Positions 20,004-29,108 of a DNA stretch of 64,000 nt are shown here, piece after piece. Under the pieces are notes generated by a model that saw only the letters and a program-made list of their open reading frames with translations, had not been told where the DNA came from and did no database searches. The translations under genes and the position numbers were made by a program. Origin of the DNA: Deltaproteobacteria bacterium (lineage in GTDB: Bacteria > Desulfobacterota > DSM-4660 > Desulfatiglandales > Desulfatiglandaceae); NCBI GenBank assembly GCA_019307815.1, contig JAFDIV010000008.1, forward strand, positions 1 through 64,000, written 5' to 3'. Position 1 is the first letter of the stretch; every line of letters starts with the position of its first letter.

Positions 20004-20078
20004 ATGAATTACATTGGATTGACTATCGATGGAAAAGACATAGAGGTGCCAGAAGTAAGTACAATTATCTATCTTTAG
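20004..20078 (+). pseudogene. Truncated 2Fe-2S (NuoG-like) N-terminus
   Basis: ATG MNYIGLTIDGKDIEVPEVSTIIYL stop; matches the start of 2Fe-2S subunits such as 3493-4092 (ITLQIDGKEVKASEGMTILEAA). Confidence 0.6.
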
Positions 20079-21538
20079 GAAGATGCTGCGGCCTTTACAT
20101 AGGAAAGCTTACCTCTTAGGTTTTTGACAACGCGTCCTTTGCTTGAGCCCTTTTCAAAGGTGACCTCCTCCACCAGGCCGTCAGGACGCTTTCTGTAACA
20201 CTTATTGGCCTCTAAGAGAATGGGGAAGTATTCACCGTCAATATCTTCATAAAGATCTATACGCATTAGGGACTTGCCAGGGCCATCCAGTTGTGCCACT
20301 CCTAAGAGACCTTCGTTTTCAATCACCTTGAACGCCCCTTCAAGCGATTCATATCCCACATAATGGCCGGAGAAGTGTTTTATGTAAATGTCTGCGTCAA
20401 ACGGATAGAGTTGACCATTGACCCATTCATATACCTTTCCCTGGGTCAGAATAAGGCGTTTGCCAGAACGCAGGATAGGTCGCCATGCGGTCAAATTGTC
20501 AGGGCTGTGGGTAAAGATAAGATCCTTGATGTCCACGTCAGCGATATCCACGTAGTCCGTATGCACCACACTGTTTTTCCGGGCCACATCATGGATCACC
20601 ACGGCATCCTTGTAAGCGGACATGGCAGCTTCGTATCTTTCAGGGCTCCATGTCTTTTCAATAAAATCGTTGATATCCCCGTAGATGACACTTTTTTGTT
20701 CAAACTCTTCACGGCTGATGGTCTCAAATCGTTGGGGCCTCTTGGTTTCGGCAAGTTCTTTCCAAAGGGATGGCTTATATACGGTATCAGCACTGAAAAA
20801 TAAGGTATTTCGCGGAGTGCGAAATCGAAAGGCAATGGTGGGCACCCCATGCCACACAGGGGACTTGACCGCTTCGACGGTCAGTTCGGCCTCTTCGTCC
20901 AAGAAGGTGTTTTTGTTTTCTTCGTAAAATATGGTAGATGAGAAGGGATAATAACTTTCAGGTTCTATCCACAGACCCGTTTCATCGTCTTTGTAAAGGA
21001 GCCGAGGCCGATTGGCGTTGGGATTGATGAAGATTTTGGCCCGCTCCGGCCCCAAGATATTTCCTTGCCGATCCCGCACCTTATAGCAAAACCGGCCATT
21101 GTCTTCGGTTTCAAGAGAGATGTAATATTTGCTTCTTGGCCCGATGATTACCTGATCCACCATGTGGCTATAAGGAATGTCAATGATGCGCTTGGAATCC
21201 AGCGAAAGGGATCGCTCAAGCGCGCCCTTTGAGTTTTTATGGTATTCTTCTAAAATTTGCTCTGAGGAGATGAGCCTGATTTTCTTGTCTAGGGGGGAGT
21301 CGTAATACATGAAGAGAGCAAGATCCGTAAACCACCTTCGATGATCCTCATGGGAGTGGCTTGCAAATATGCCTTTTAATTTTTCGATACCCTGGATACC
21401 TAATGCCGGGAATACGGGTGCTCCGCATTCCAGAAGGTAGTGGGATTCGTGCACAATTATCAAATACCCACTGCTCTCTCCCATTAGGGAGAAGGGGCCT
21501 GTATTTCCAATGATGTGAAAAACAATGTCGCTTTTCAT
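20075..21538 (-). CDS. Metallo-beta-lactamase fold protein
   Basis: GIFASHSHEDHRRW (HxHxDH-like motif), DTVYKPS; unusual long C-terminal region. Confidence 0.7.
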   Translation of the reverse strand: MKSDIVFHIIGNTGPFSLMGESSGYLIIVHESHYLLECGAPVFPALGIQGIEKLKGIFASHSHEDHRRWFTDLALFMYYDSPLDKKIRLISSEQILEEYHKNSKGALERSLSLDSKRIIDIPYSHMVDQVIIGPRSKYYISLETEDNGRFCYKVRDRQGNILGPERAKIFINPNANRPRLLYKDDETGLWIEPESYYPFSSTIFYEENKNTFLDEEAELTVEAVKSPVWHGVPTIAFRFRTPRNTLFFSADTVYKPSLWKELAETKRPQRFETISREEFEQKSVIYGDINDFIEKTWSPERYEAAMSAYKDAVVIHDVARKNSVVHTDYVDIADVDIKDLIFTHSPDNLTAWRPILRSGKRLILTQGKVYEWVNGQLYPFDADIYIKHFSGHYVGYESLEGAFKVIENEGLLGVAQLDGPGKSLMRIDLYEDIDGEYFPILLEANKCYRKRPDGLVEEVTFEKGSSKGRVVKNLRGKLSYVKAAASS

Positions 21539-21658
21539 ATCAACAATATGGTGAAGGGGAGGGAATCAATACTCCCTTATTATCGCCCTAAGATTCTAAT
21601 TTGAGCAAATGTTCCACACTTTTAATAAACTATCGGCTATTTTAAGTCAAAACGCAAG

Positions 21659-23497
21659 TTAGAAATTGGATACAGTGTACACTTTTATAGGGGTGTGGAT
21701 ACCTTTTACCTCTATTTCCCCTATTAGCTGAGCAGGAATCTGTTTTGTGAGATGGGCCAGGGTCCTTTGGGTGATTAGGATCTGATCGGGTTTGGCCATT
21801 TGTTCAAGCCGCGCAGCAATGTTCACCTGGTTGCCTATCACAGTGTAATCTCTAAGGGCCTCGGAGCCTATGTTACCGACCGTCATATACCCTGTGTTTA
21901 TGCCGATCCCCACACCCAGGTCATGACCAAAGGCCCTCCACTGTTTTTTGAGTTCTTGGACCTTTATTTGCATGTCCATGGCCATGCGTACCGCACGATC
22001 GGCATGATCATTCATGTGGATGGGGTCACCAAAAAAGATGACAAGACCGTCACCCATGATCTTATTTAGGGTACCATCATACTTGTGGATGATCTTTATC
22101 ATTTCGGAATGATAACTATTTAGGAGATAAACAATCTCTTCAGGTTCCAGGCTATCTGTAATGGCGGAAAAACCACGGATATCCGAAAATACTACGGTCA
22201 TAAATTTACGCTGAAGTGTCTGGGCAAAGCTGCCACCCTCAGTTAGTATTCTTTCTGCAAGTTTGGGCGACAGATACCGGCGCAGCTCCTTATGTCTTTC
22301 AAGTTCCTGAACCTGTTGGTTCATCTTATTTTTCAGGGAATTGGTAAGTTCCAGCAATTCCGCACGCGCCCGGGCAAGTTCTGCTGTGCGCTGCTCCACA
22401 CGCTGTTCAAGATAAGTTGCATAATTTCGTAGCTCTTCTTTAGCCTGTTTTAGTTCCTCGTTTGTTTTCTCCAGGGCCCTGTACGCCTCGTGCTTGGCCT
22501 CCATATTTTCCCTGAGCCTGTCAATTGACTCTATGAGTATCTTATCGGTCTCCTCTGGGGAACGACGGACTCGAAAGGCCTGGACGAGGCGTTTGAAAAG
22601 GGAAAATCGCTCAAAGGATACATCCAAAATAAAGTAAGGGGCAGAAAAGATTTCTCCTTCTTTAAGAAGAATCCTTGTCCTTGTACTTATGGTCCTAGTT
22701 ATTAGGATGGCAGTGGCCTCATCCGGCATCCGACTAGGTGTGGCCTGGTCAGGTTCCACATAACGCCCCAGATACACACTTTGGCCGTTTATGCGCTCTG
22801 GTAACAAGAGGACCTCTTTGCCGGCCACAATCCTTTCCCCAGATATGGGATCCCTTACTGTCAGGCGACCATCCTCCATTTTTGCATCCAGTTCATAGGG
22901 CATGAACTCCGGTTCATGGTTAAAAAGTCTCACTGGGTCATAAGGATTAAGGGGTTGTTTGATGGTAGCTGGAGAAAGGTTCCATAGGGTAGGAATTGAA
23001 GAAATAATGCCCCTCAGAAAAGGATCTCCAATGTAGTCCCGATTAGGATCAAAGTCCTCATGAAAACGCACTTGCAATACGAGCCGGATCTTTTGAATAT
23101 CAGGATCATAAAAAGCAGGTCTTACTATGCGTATCTCCTTGGTGTCATTGAAAGTTTTATTGAAAAAGGGAAGGCGGTGAAACCCGTCCTGGGGAGAGCT
23201 AAAGATTCTCACAAAGTAGTTAAGCCGTCCCCAAGAGCCCATTGTTCCACAGGAGGCCCCACAGTTGAAGTAAAAGTGTGGTTCATCTACCAGCTCTTTG
23301 GCCTTACGGAATATCCTTTCAAAATTTTCATAGGTGGTCCATTCGTCTTCATCCAGAAAGAATTCGGCAGGGGAACTGTATTCCTTTGTGGGGTAAGGCA
23401 GGCCGTGGAAAAGAGGCCCCCAATCCCCGATTCTGCTTCGGGTGTAGGTGGCTATGATCTTGATGTTCCGGTTGCTGACGCAATCTGGTCGGGTCAT
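21659..23497 (-). CDS. Class III adenylate/guanylate cyclase with N-terminal uncharacterised domain and coiled coil
   Basis: C-terminal TVVFSDIRGFSAITDSLEPEEIVYLLNSYHSEMIKIIHKYDGTLNKIMGDGLVIFFG. Confidence 0.9.
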   Translation of the reverse strand: MTRPDCVSNRNIKIIATYTRSRIGDWGPLFHGLPYPTKEYSSPAEFFLDEDEWTTYENFERIFRKAKELVDEPHFYFNCGASCGTMGSWGRLNYFVRIFSSPQDGFHRLPFFNKTFNDTKEIRIVRPAFYDPDIQKIRLVLQVRFHEDFDPNRDYIGDPFLRGIISSIPTLWNLSPATIKQPLNPYDPVRLFNHEPEFMPYELDAKMEDGRLTVRDPISGERIVAGKEVLLLPERINGQSVYLGRYVEPDQATPSRMPDEATAILITRTISTRTRILLKEGEIFSAPYFILDVSFERFSLFKRLVQAFRVRRSPEETDKILIESIDRLRENMEAKHEAYRALEKTNEELKQAKEELRNYATYLEQRVEQRTAELARARAELLELTNSLKNKMNQQVQELERHKELRRYLSPKLAERILTEGGSFAQTLQRKFMTVVFSDIRGFSAITDSLEPEEIVYLLNSYHSEMIKIIHKYDGTLNKIMGDGLVIFFGDPIHMNDHADRAVRMAMDMQIKVQELKKQWRAFGHDLGVGIGINTGYMTVGNIGSEALRDYTVIGNQVNIAARLEQMAKPDQILITQRTLAHLTKQIPAQLIGEIEVKGIHTPIKVYTVSNF

Positions 23498-23573
23498 AAC
23501 GGCCGAATCAAGGATATAGTTTTGTGTATCAGGAAAGGTTAGAAGGTCCAGTTGTTAAAAAAGTTTCCACTGG

Positions 23574-23999
23574 TTACAGAAGCTGATTGATACGTTCAAA
23601 TTTCTCTAAAAGCTTTTGGATTTCCTCTGGTGAATAGGACCTGGATACGTGTCCCAGTATGCCGAAGCCTTCGGCCTTCTCATGGATTTCTTTCCCTGGG
23701 GCATCGGATATCAAAATCAAGGATGTCAAAGGAGAGGTTTTTACAAAATCTTTTAAAAGGTCAAAGCATGATCCATCCTTTGTAGGATTCCCCAACACGG
23801 CGAGTTGAATGGATTGAGCCTTGAGCATGTTAAGCGCTTCTTCCTTGCTGGAGGCGGTAACGACCATATAATCTTTTTCGGAAAGACTATGGGCGACACG
23901 CCTTGACAATGCGGGGTCGGCGTCCAAGACTAATGCATGAATGGGTGCCTGTTTTTTCTCCATATGTTTCCAGGGATAAAGATGGGGATGTTTTTCCAA
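23574..23999 (-). CDS. Response regulator receiver-domain protein
   Basis: HALVLDADPALSRRVAHSLSEKDYMVVTASSKEEALNML...; receiver-like fold with degenerate phospho-Asp context. Confidence 0.6.
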   Translation of the reverse strand: MEKHPHLYPWKHMEKKQAPIHALVLDADPALSRRVAHSLSEKDYMVVTASSKEEALNMLKAQSIQLAVLGNPTKDGSCFDLLKDFVKTSPLTSLILISDAPGKEIHEKAEGFGILGHVSRSYSPEEIQKLLEKFERINQLL

Positions 24000-24112
24000 G
24001 CCGAGCCATAATAGCGTGACATGTTGATTGTTGCAAGACCCTTTGGCCCCTTGGGCAAAAATTTAGTGCTTGACAAAGCACAAGGGTCATATAATAAGAA
24101 TAAGATGGGTAT

Positions 24113-24189
24113 CGGGACGTAGCGCAGCCTGGAAGCGCACCTGAATGGGGTTCAGGTGGTCCGGGGTTCAAATCCCCGCGTCCCGACCA
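24113..24189 (+). tRNA. tRNA-Pro(GGG)
   Basis: cgggacgtagcgcagcc...CCTGA ATGGGGT TCAGG...ggttcaaatccccgcgtcccgacca; complete cloverleaf with encoded CCA. Confidence 0.95.
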
Positions 24190-24203
24190 GCCCTGATATG
24201 AAG

Positions 24204-24241
24204 AAACAGCAGACCAGAGTAAGCCAGGTTTGCTGTTTTTT
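24204..24241 (+). terminator. Rho-independent terminator after tRNA-Pro
   Basis: aaacagca...tgctgttttttat stem followed by T-run. Confidence 0.55.
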
Positions 24242-24347
24242 ATTATGAAGCCGAGAGATACAAAGCTCCTCCATGAACCAGTGGGGCCAGGCCCTCCAGA
24301 GGCGGGTAAAGCAATCCCCTTCCAGGGGCTTGTGCGCCTTTGGCGCA

Positions 24348-24370
24348 TTCAAATCCCCGCGTCCCGACCA
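24348..24370 (+). repeat. Duplicate of tRNA-Pro 3' end (att-like direct repeat)
   Basis: ttcaaatccccgcgtcccgacca identical to 24167-24189. Confidence 0.8.
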
Positions 24371-24659
24371 TAAAACGCAACAAAAAAGAGCGGGTTAGGT
24401 GATGCCCTATCCGCTTTTTTTGTTCAAGATCTCCATTTTGCCCCTTTGTGCCCACCATGTGCCTCCCCTTCAGATAAAGATGCCCTCTTGGTAACTTACA
24501 CGGTAACAGCAGGTCAGCTTGCGGGGGTAATCAGTTTTCCTGATTTCCATGAAAATTGCCTTGGACTAAGGCGTATTCAACGGTTTTTCTACTTGACCTT
24601 TTAAGTACATTGAAATACATTAGAATAAATCTGATGTCAAAATACACAGGAGGCAGCAA

Positions 24660-24902
24660 ATGGGTAAAACCATTACCTTGCGGCTTAGCGACGAGGTTTA
24701 CCAGGCCTTTGTGGAGGCAGCCCGTGCTGAGAATAGACCCCTTTCTAATCTCATAGAAACTGCTGCCCTTGCCAAGATCAGGGAACAACAATTTGTGGAT
24801 GATGCTGAAATGGCCGAGATCCTTGCCAACGAAAAGCTAATAAAACGAATTAGGAAGGGCTCCCGGGATGCCAAGGCAAGAAAAGGACAATTTGTGGAAT
24901 AA
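24660..24902 (+). CDS. Ribbon-helix-helix-type antitoxin-like protein
   Basis: MGKTITLRLSDEVYQAFVEAARAENRPLSNLIETAALAKI; overlaps RelE-like gene. Confidence 0.75.
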   Translation: MGKTITLRLSDEVYQAFVEAARAENRPLSNLIETAALAKIREQQFVDDAEMAEILANEKLIKRIRKGSRDAKARKGQFVE

Positions 24903-25173
24903 ATATAGGATATTTGAAACAGTCCAGTTTCAAACCGATCTCAAACAGATTGCCTCCTTTGGCCATAGCAAGATTGTCCAAAAACTTCGCTTCGTTGTAC
25001 ATCCACAACTCCAAGAACATCCTCATTTTGGTTCGAATGTAAAAAAGCTAAAAAGCTTTGAGCCAGAAACATGGCAATATAGGATCGGAGCCTGGCGTTT
25101 CTTTTACGAAATTGATGAACAAGAAAAGATAGTGTTCATGCTAGCAGCCTCTCATAGGAGCAAGGCGTATTAG
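24868..25173 (+). CDS. RelE/ParE-family toxin-like protein
   Basis: PHFGSNVKKLKSFEPETWQYRIGAWRFFYEIDEQEKIVFMLAASHRSKAY. Confidence 0.85.
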   Translation: MPRQEKDNLWNKYRIFETVQFQTDLKQIASFGHSKIVQKLRFVVHPQLQEHPHFGSNVKKLKSFEPETWQYRIGAWRFFYEIDEQEKIVFMLAASHRSKAY

Positions 25174-25244
25174 GAGGTTGTTTATCTATTTTTTGACGTC
25201 ACATCAAAAAAATTCTTGTAAATCTCATATTATTCACCGATAAT

Positions 25245-25517
25245 ATGGACAAAGAAACAGCTCATTCCCTAATAAAGAAAATTTCAGAAGTTTGCATACT
25301 GACCACTAAACATTGCCGCCAAAGGATGACGGAACGGAATGTGACAATGGATGATATTAGATATGTCATTCAGTGGGGAGAAGTTGTTTCCGTAGAAGAA
25401 TCACCCGAATATGGTAACTGGAAATGTACGATAAAAGGCATGGACATAGATGGCAATGAATTGACTTTTGTTGCTGCAGTTACTGAAGACGAGGTTGTTT
25501 GCATTACTGTATTTTAG
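25245..25517 (+). CDS. DUF4258 family (MqsR-like) toxin
   Basis: LTTKHCRQRMTERNVTMDDIRYVIQWGEVV; next to MqsA-like antitoxin. Confidence 0.75.
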   Translation: MDKETAHSLIKKISEVCILTTKHCRQRMTERNVTMDDIRYVIQWGEVVSVEESPEYGNWKCTIKGMDIDGNELTFVAAVTEDEVVCITVF

Positions 25518-25534
25518 GAAGGAGAGCCGCGGCT

Positions 25535-26044
25535 ATGAAATGCCCTAACTGCCAAAAAGAGATGAAACATGTCATTGCCGAGAGCTACCATTATTTAGAA
25601 TCAGGCCTTGACAATGTTATCCTAAGAGGGATTGATGTGTTTCAGTGCCCATGTGGCGAGGAGGTCGTAAGTATCCCCTCAATTGATGAACTACATACCC
25701 TTATTGGACTCAGATTGGTAAAGAAGGATTCGCTACTAAATGGAAAAGAGATACGTTTTTTGAGAAAGAATATTGGGGTAAGCGCCCAAAAGCTTGCCAA
25801 GCAGATGGGGATGGACAATGCAACCATTTCTCGCTGGGAGAATGATAAACAGCGAATCACAAAGTCCCATGATCTTCATCTGCGCCTAATCTACTGCAAC
25901 ATGAAAAGGATTCCACCTGAAGAAATAAATCACCTTATCCAAGAAGAGTTCCCAAAAGTCCAAGAGGCTTATAAGGAAATCCCTCCTTATGTTATTCCCC
26001 AGACCGAGTGGTCTAAGGACAAGGGACACACATGCACTTCTTAA
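25535..26044 (+). CDS. MqsA-like antitoxin (YgiT-type zinc finger plus HTH)
   Basis: MKCPNCQKEMKHV...FQCPCGEEV...FLRKNIGVSAQKLAKQMGMDNATISRWENDKQ. Confidence 0.85.
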   Translation: MKCPNCQKEMKHVIAESYHYLESGLDNVILRGIDVFQCPCGEEVVSIPSIDELHTLIGLRLVKKDSLLNGKEIRFLRKNIGVSAQKLAKQMGMDNATISRWENDKQRITKSHDLHLRLIYCNMKRIPPEEINHLIQEEFPKVQEAYKEIPPYVIPQTEWSKDKGHTCTS

Positions 26045-26083
26045 TAGATTTCATGCCATGTTTGCTCCCATTTCCCAGAAAAA

Positions 26084-26740
26084 TCAAGATTTGGTTACAG
26101 GTGATGGTCGATTAAACCTCCATACATCCTCCTTGTAATATTTTAGGGCTTTCGAATATTCCTCCAGTAAATGAGCTCCAGCTTTGGAGTACTTATTTTG
26201 AATGTGATCTATCACATCGGTAATCAACTGTTTCGTGAAATCTATCCCTCTTTTGATAGCACACAACCCTTCAGGATCAATAAACAACAGGGGATTGTTG
26301 AAACAGTAGGTGTAGAGATTTATACCATCACCAAATGGATCAGCCCTCAGGTACCTGCCTGTGGTGGGATCGTAGTAGCGGTTGAGATTGTAGTAAAGAC
26401 CTGTCTCTTGGTCATAGTATTGACCCGGAAATCTCAGGTTGTTGGTGATAGTTTCGGTTGAAATATGGCAGTTCCCAAAGGAATCGTAGATGGCCGACCA
26501 TACCACCGCTCCATTGGTGGTAACTACCTTCTGTGGAGTTCCCAGGTGATCATTGCGGTACCAGTAGTATATCCCTCCTATCCTGACAAAGAGCGGATCA
26601 GTGGACCAACCAGAACCAGGCGCCCACCCATAAGTCCTTATCTCCTGGCCACTGGAGTCATACTCCCCTACCAGACCCTCATCCGAGTATACAAAGTACG
26701 TCCTTTCACCGCCAATTTGTAATTTTGGGTGGTAGGTCAT
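26084..26740 (-). pseudogene. Displaced Rhs-core C-terminal cassette with alternative tip
   Basis: RHS-associated core ([12 protein letters not shown]...[38 protein letters not shown]) nearly identical to 29430-29881, then a unique tail; no N-terminal YD repeats. Confidence 0.8.
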
Positions 26741-26818
26741 CGGTAGATCGGCTTATGGCACTGCCATATGCCACAATTATAAACGGAATGGAATTGCTCA
26801 ATAATCAGAAAGAAGGGA

Positions 26819-26895
26819 GAACAAGCTGAGAAGATCCACCCCTGAAAAGCTGGCAAAAGCCATGGGGCTCCACGTCGAGCAGCTGAGGGATTAGG
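26819..26895 (+). pseudogene. Fragment of an XRE-type HTH protein C-terminus
   Basis: Reads NKLRRSTPEKLAKAMGLHVEQLRD*, like the C-terminal part of small HTH regulators. Confidence 0.4.
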
Positions 26896-26921
26896 TGAAT
26901 TTTGCTCCCTTGTGATAAAAA

Positions 26922-27323
26922 TCATCTCTCAATAAATGATTTGAGCAAATCCTTAACCGTGGAACGTATCTCTGTTGCAGCCTTCATTGCCTCCTGGGCA
27001 TCTTCCCTTGTGTATTCTGTGGGCCAGTGCACGGGATATCGAGTGTCAATATAGAACCCATTAAGAAACCGGCAAGCATCCATAAGTGCTTCCAAATCTG
27101 TACTCTTCTTGAGGCATATCTTCAAAAGTACGGGTAAGTCGTGTATTTTTTTAAACTCCAGATCCCAGGCTATTATCAGTGCCTTCAAGTACTTCTCAGA
27201 TGCTTGATGGAAATGAAAGCAGATTTGCGCATAGAAGCTACTATCCTTGATTACTGAGGCTGCAAAATCAAAATCTTCATCTGCCTTTTTTATCCACTCT
27301 CTTATTATTTGGGCGTCAACCAT
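26922..27323 (-). CDS. HEPN domain protein
   Basis: EWIKKADEDFDFAASVIKDSSFYAQICFHFHQASEKYLKALI. Confidence 0.9.
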   Translation of the reverse strand: MVDAQIIREWIKKADEDFDFAASVIKDSSFYAQICFHFHQASEKYLKALIIAWDLEFKKIHDLPVLLKICLKKSTDLEALMDACRFLNGFYIDTRYPVHWPTEYTREDAQEAMKAATEIRSTVKDLLKSFIER

Positions 27324-27636
27324 ACAGGACTTGCCCTTCCTTTAAGATTGCCTTTATGAAAGGATCTCCCAGTCTGAGCCGTTGCTCGAACTCCTCGGGT
27401 CGATACACAATCATATCAGTCGCTATATCCTTTTCGATGATTTGTTCTAACTCTCGCAGACGGTCCAACCCACGATGAGGTACATCTTCCTTAATAATGA
27501 GAAAATCAAGGTCATTAACCATATCATATTCCCCGCGAGCCGCAGACCCAAACAAAATAATCTTTTGAGGCCGGTATTTCCGAACCAGCTGTTCCACAAT
27601 ATCTTGAACCTTTCGGTTTATTTCAATCTCCCTCAT
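27316..27636 (-). CDS. MNT-type nucleotidyltransferase
   Basis: KIILFGSAARGEYDMVNDLDFLIIKE; overlaps HEPN gene. Confidence 0.9.
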   Translation of the reverse strand: MREIEINRKVQDIVEQLVRKYRPQKIILFGSAARGEYDMVNDLDFLIIKEDVPHRGLDRLRELEQIIEKDIATDMIVYRPEEFEQRLRLGDPFIKAILKEGQVLYG

Positions 27637-27640
27637 AGCA

Positions 27641-28324
27641 CTATACCAATACGCTCCCGATATATATAAGCTTATACCAAACCAGTCCTGGTAAGTAAAG
27701 CACGGGCTTTGCCTCGGAAAAATGCGTGCTCACCCGGATCGTCCTCCAGGCCCCCGGCGCCGTCTCATCGCTCACCACCTTGAGCACAATCGAGCCGCTC
27801 TCAGCCGCGCTGTTATCCGCCCATATGGTAAAGGGAAGCCTGGCGCTCTTCCGCGGACCCAGAAAACCCACCGGTGATCCCACGCTCAGGTGCACGCCTT
27901 CGGGGAACACTCCCCCGGGCTGATCAGCCTCATCATACACAAACCTCAGGTTGGACACCTCCGTGCCCTCGCCTGTGGCCACGTTCACCTTTATGGTCTT
28001 CTCGTAGTTGCGGGGGATATTCAGCTTAATGGAAGAGGGGCTTACGTGCACCCGGTTTATGGTGAATGTGGCCTGCACGGGCCGGTCGGTCCTGTCGGGA
28101 TGAACCGCCCTCACGGCATACACCCCAGCCTCCCCCGAAAGGGGCGTAAAGGTATGGGAAAAGCTCCCGTCATCGCCAGTGATCACCTGGTATTTGCGCT
28201 CAAAGCCCTGAAGGGTAATCACCAGGTTCAGGGGCACACCGGCCATGGGCAGGCCGCTTGACCGTTCCACAGCACGGCCCGTTATCACAATATCCTGATT
28301 CCCGTCTGATCTTTTAGGGGTCAC
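27641..28324 (-). pseudogene. N-terminal (Ig-like/extracellular) fragment of a second Rhs/YD-repeat protein copy
   Basis: Nearly identical to the N-terminus of the 1814-aa ORF ([21 protein letters not shown]...), then ends abruptly. Confidence 0.8.
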
Positions 28325-28475
28325 CTTTATTATTTCCTCGCAACCTGTTCACGGCCCTTTTGCCATAAGGGTTGTCAGAGGAACAGAAAATTAAAAATTG
28401 AAAAATACTCCTGGATTTGCTAATATTTATTAAACTCTTAAAAGTTCTGCTTTCCGTCGTCCGCCCGGAAAACTC

Positions 28476-28670
28476 ATGATAAAGATCCAACCCGTCCACA
28501 TACACGAATACTGGAGGATGGGGAGAAAGGGAAAATTGGCGTCTAATCTTCCACCCCATGACTCAGATGACCTTGGGGCCCTCTCAGTTTCTATTGGCGT
28601 CTTTTTAACAACGGATGAAGGAGGAAGAATTACAGCGGTGGGCCATGTAGACAAGGAGGAAGGGGAATGA
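28476..28670 (+). CDS. Hypothetical protein, possibly coupled to the antitoxin gene
   Basis: Stop overlaps the downstream ATG (gaATGA); no family recognised. Confidence 0.3.
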   Translation: MIKIQPVHIHEYWRMGRKGKLASNLPPHDSDDLGALSVSIGVFLTTDEGGRITAVGHVDKEEGE

Positions 28671-28870
28671 ACCGGATCCAGTATATCACAGATGAGAATA
28701 ATAATATCACAGGGGTCATTGTCCCTATAGATCTTTGGCGGGAGATTCAATCGGAAAAAGAAACAGCTTACCTGCTCAAAAGTGTAACCATGAAAAAGCG
28801 ACTGCTCGAGGCAAAAAACCGCACGGAGGGCATCCCTTTTGACGAAGCCTGTGAGAAGCTTGGAATTTGA
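28667..28870 (+). CDS. Antitoxin-like protein of a YoeB-type pair
   Basis: [30 protein letters not shown]; overlaps toxin gene. Confidence 0.65.
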   Translation: MNRIQYITDENNNITGVIVPIDLWREIQSEKETAYLLKSVTMKKRLLEAKNRTEGIPFDEACEKLGI

Positions 28871-29108
28871 TCCCGCCGCCTTTGAAGACCTCGCCTGGTG
28901 GATTAAAAAAGACCGCAAAAAGGCCCTTCGGATTGTAAACTTGATCAAAGAAGTACAAAGGGATCCTTTCAGCGGCACTGGCAAACCCGAGTCTTTGAAA
29001 CATGAACTTTCAGGCTGTTGGTCAAGACGTATCGACCAGAAACACCGACTTGTCTATGAGGTTAAGAATGATAACATAAGAATACTGGCGTGTAGATATC
29101 ATTACTGA
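28839..29108 (+). CDS. Txe/YoeB family toxin
   Basis: [66 protein letters not shown]...CRYHY. Confidence 0.93.
   Translation: MTKPVRSLEFDPAAFEDLAWWIKKDRKKALRIVNLIKEVQRDPFSGTGKPESLKHELSGCWSRRIDQKHRLVYEVKNDNIRILACRYHY

Noticed and set aside
28430-28984. 184-aa minus-strand ORF
   Set aside because: Antisense to a convincing antitoxin/YoeB pair.
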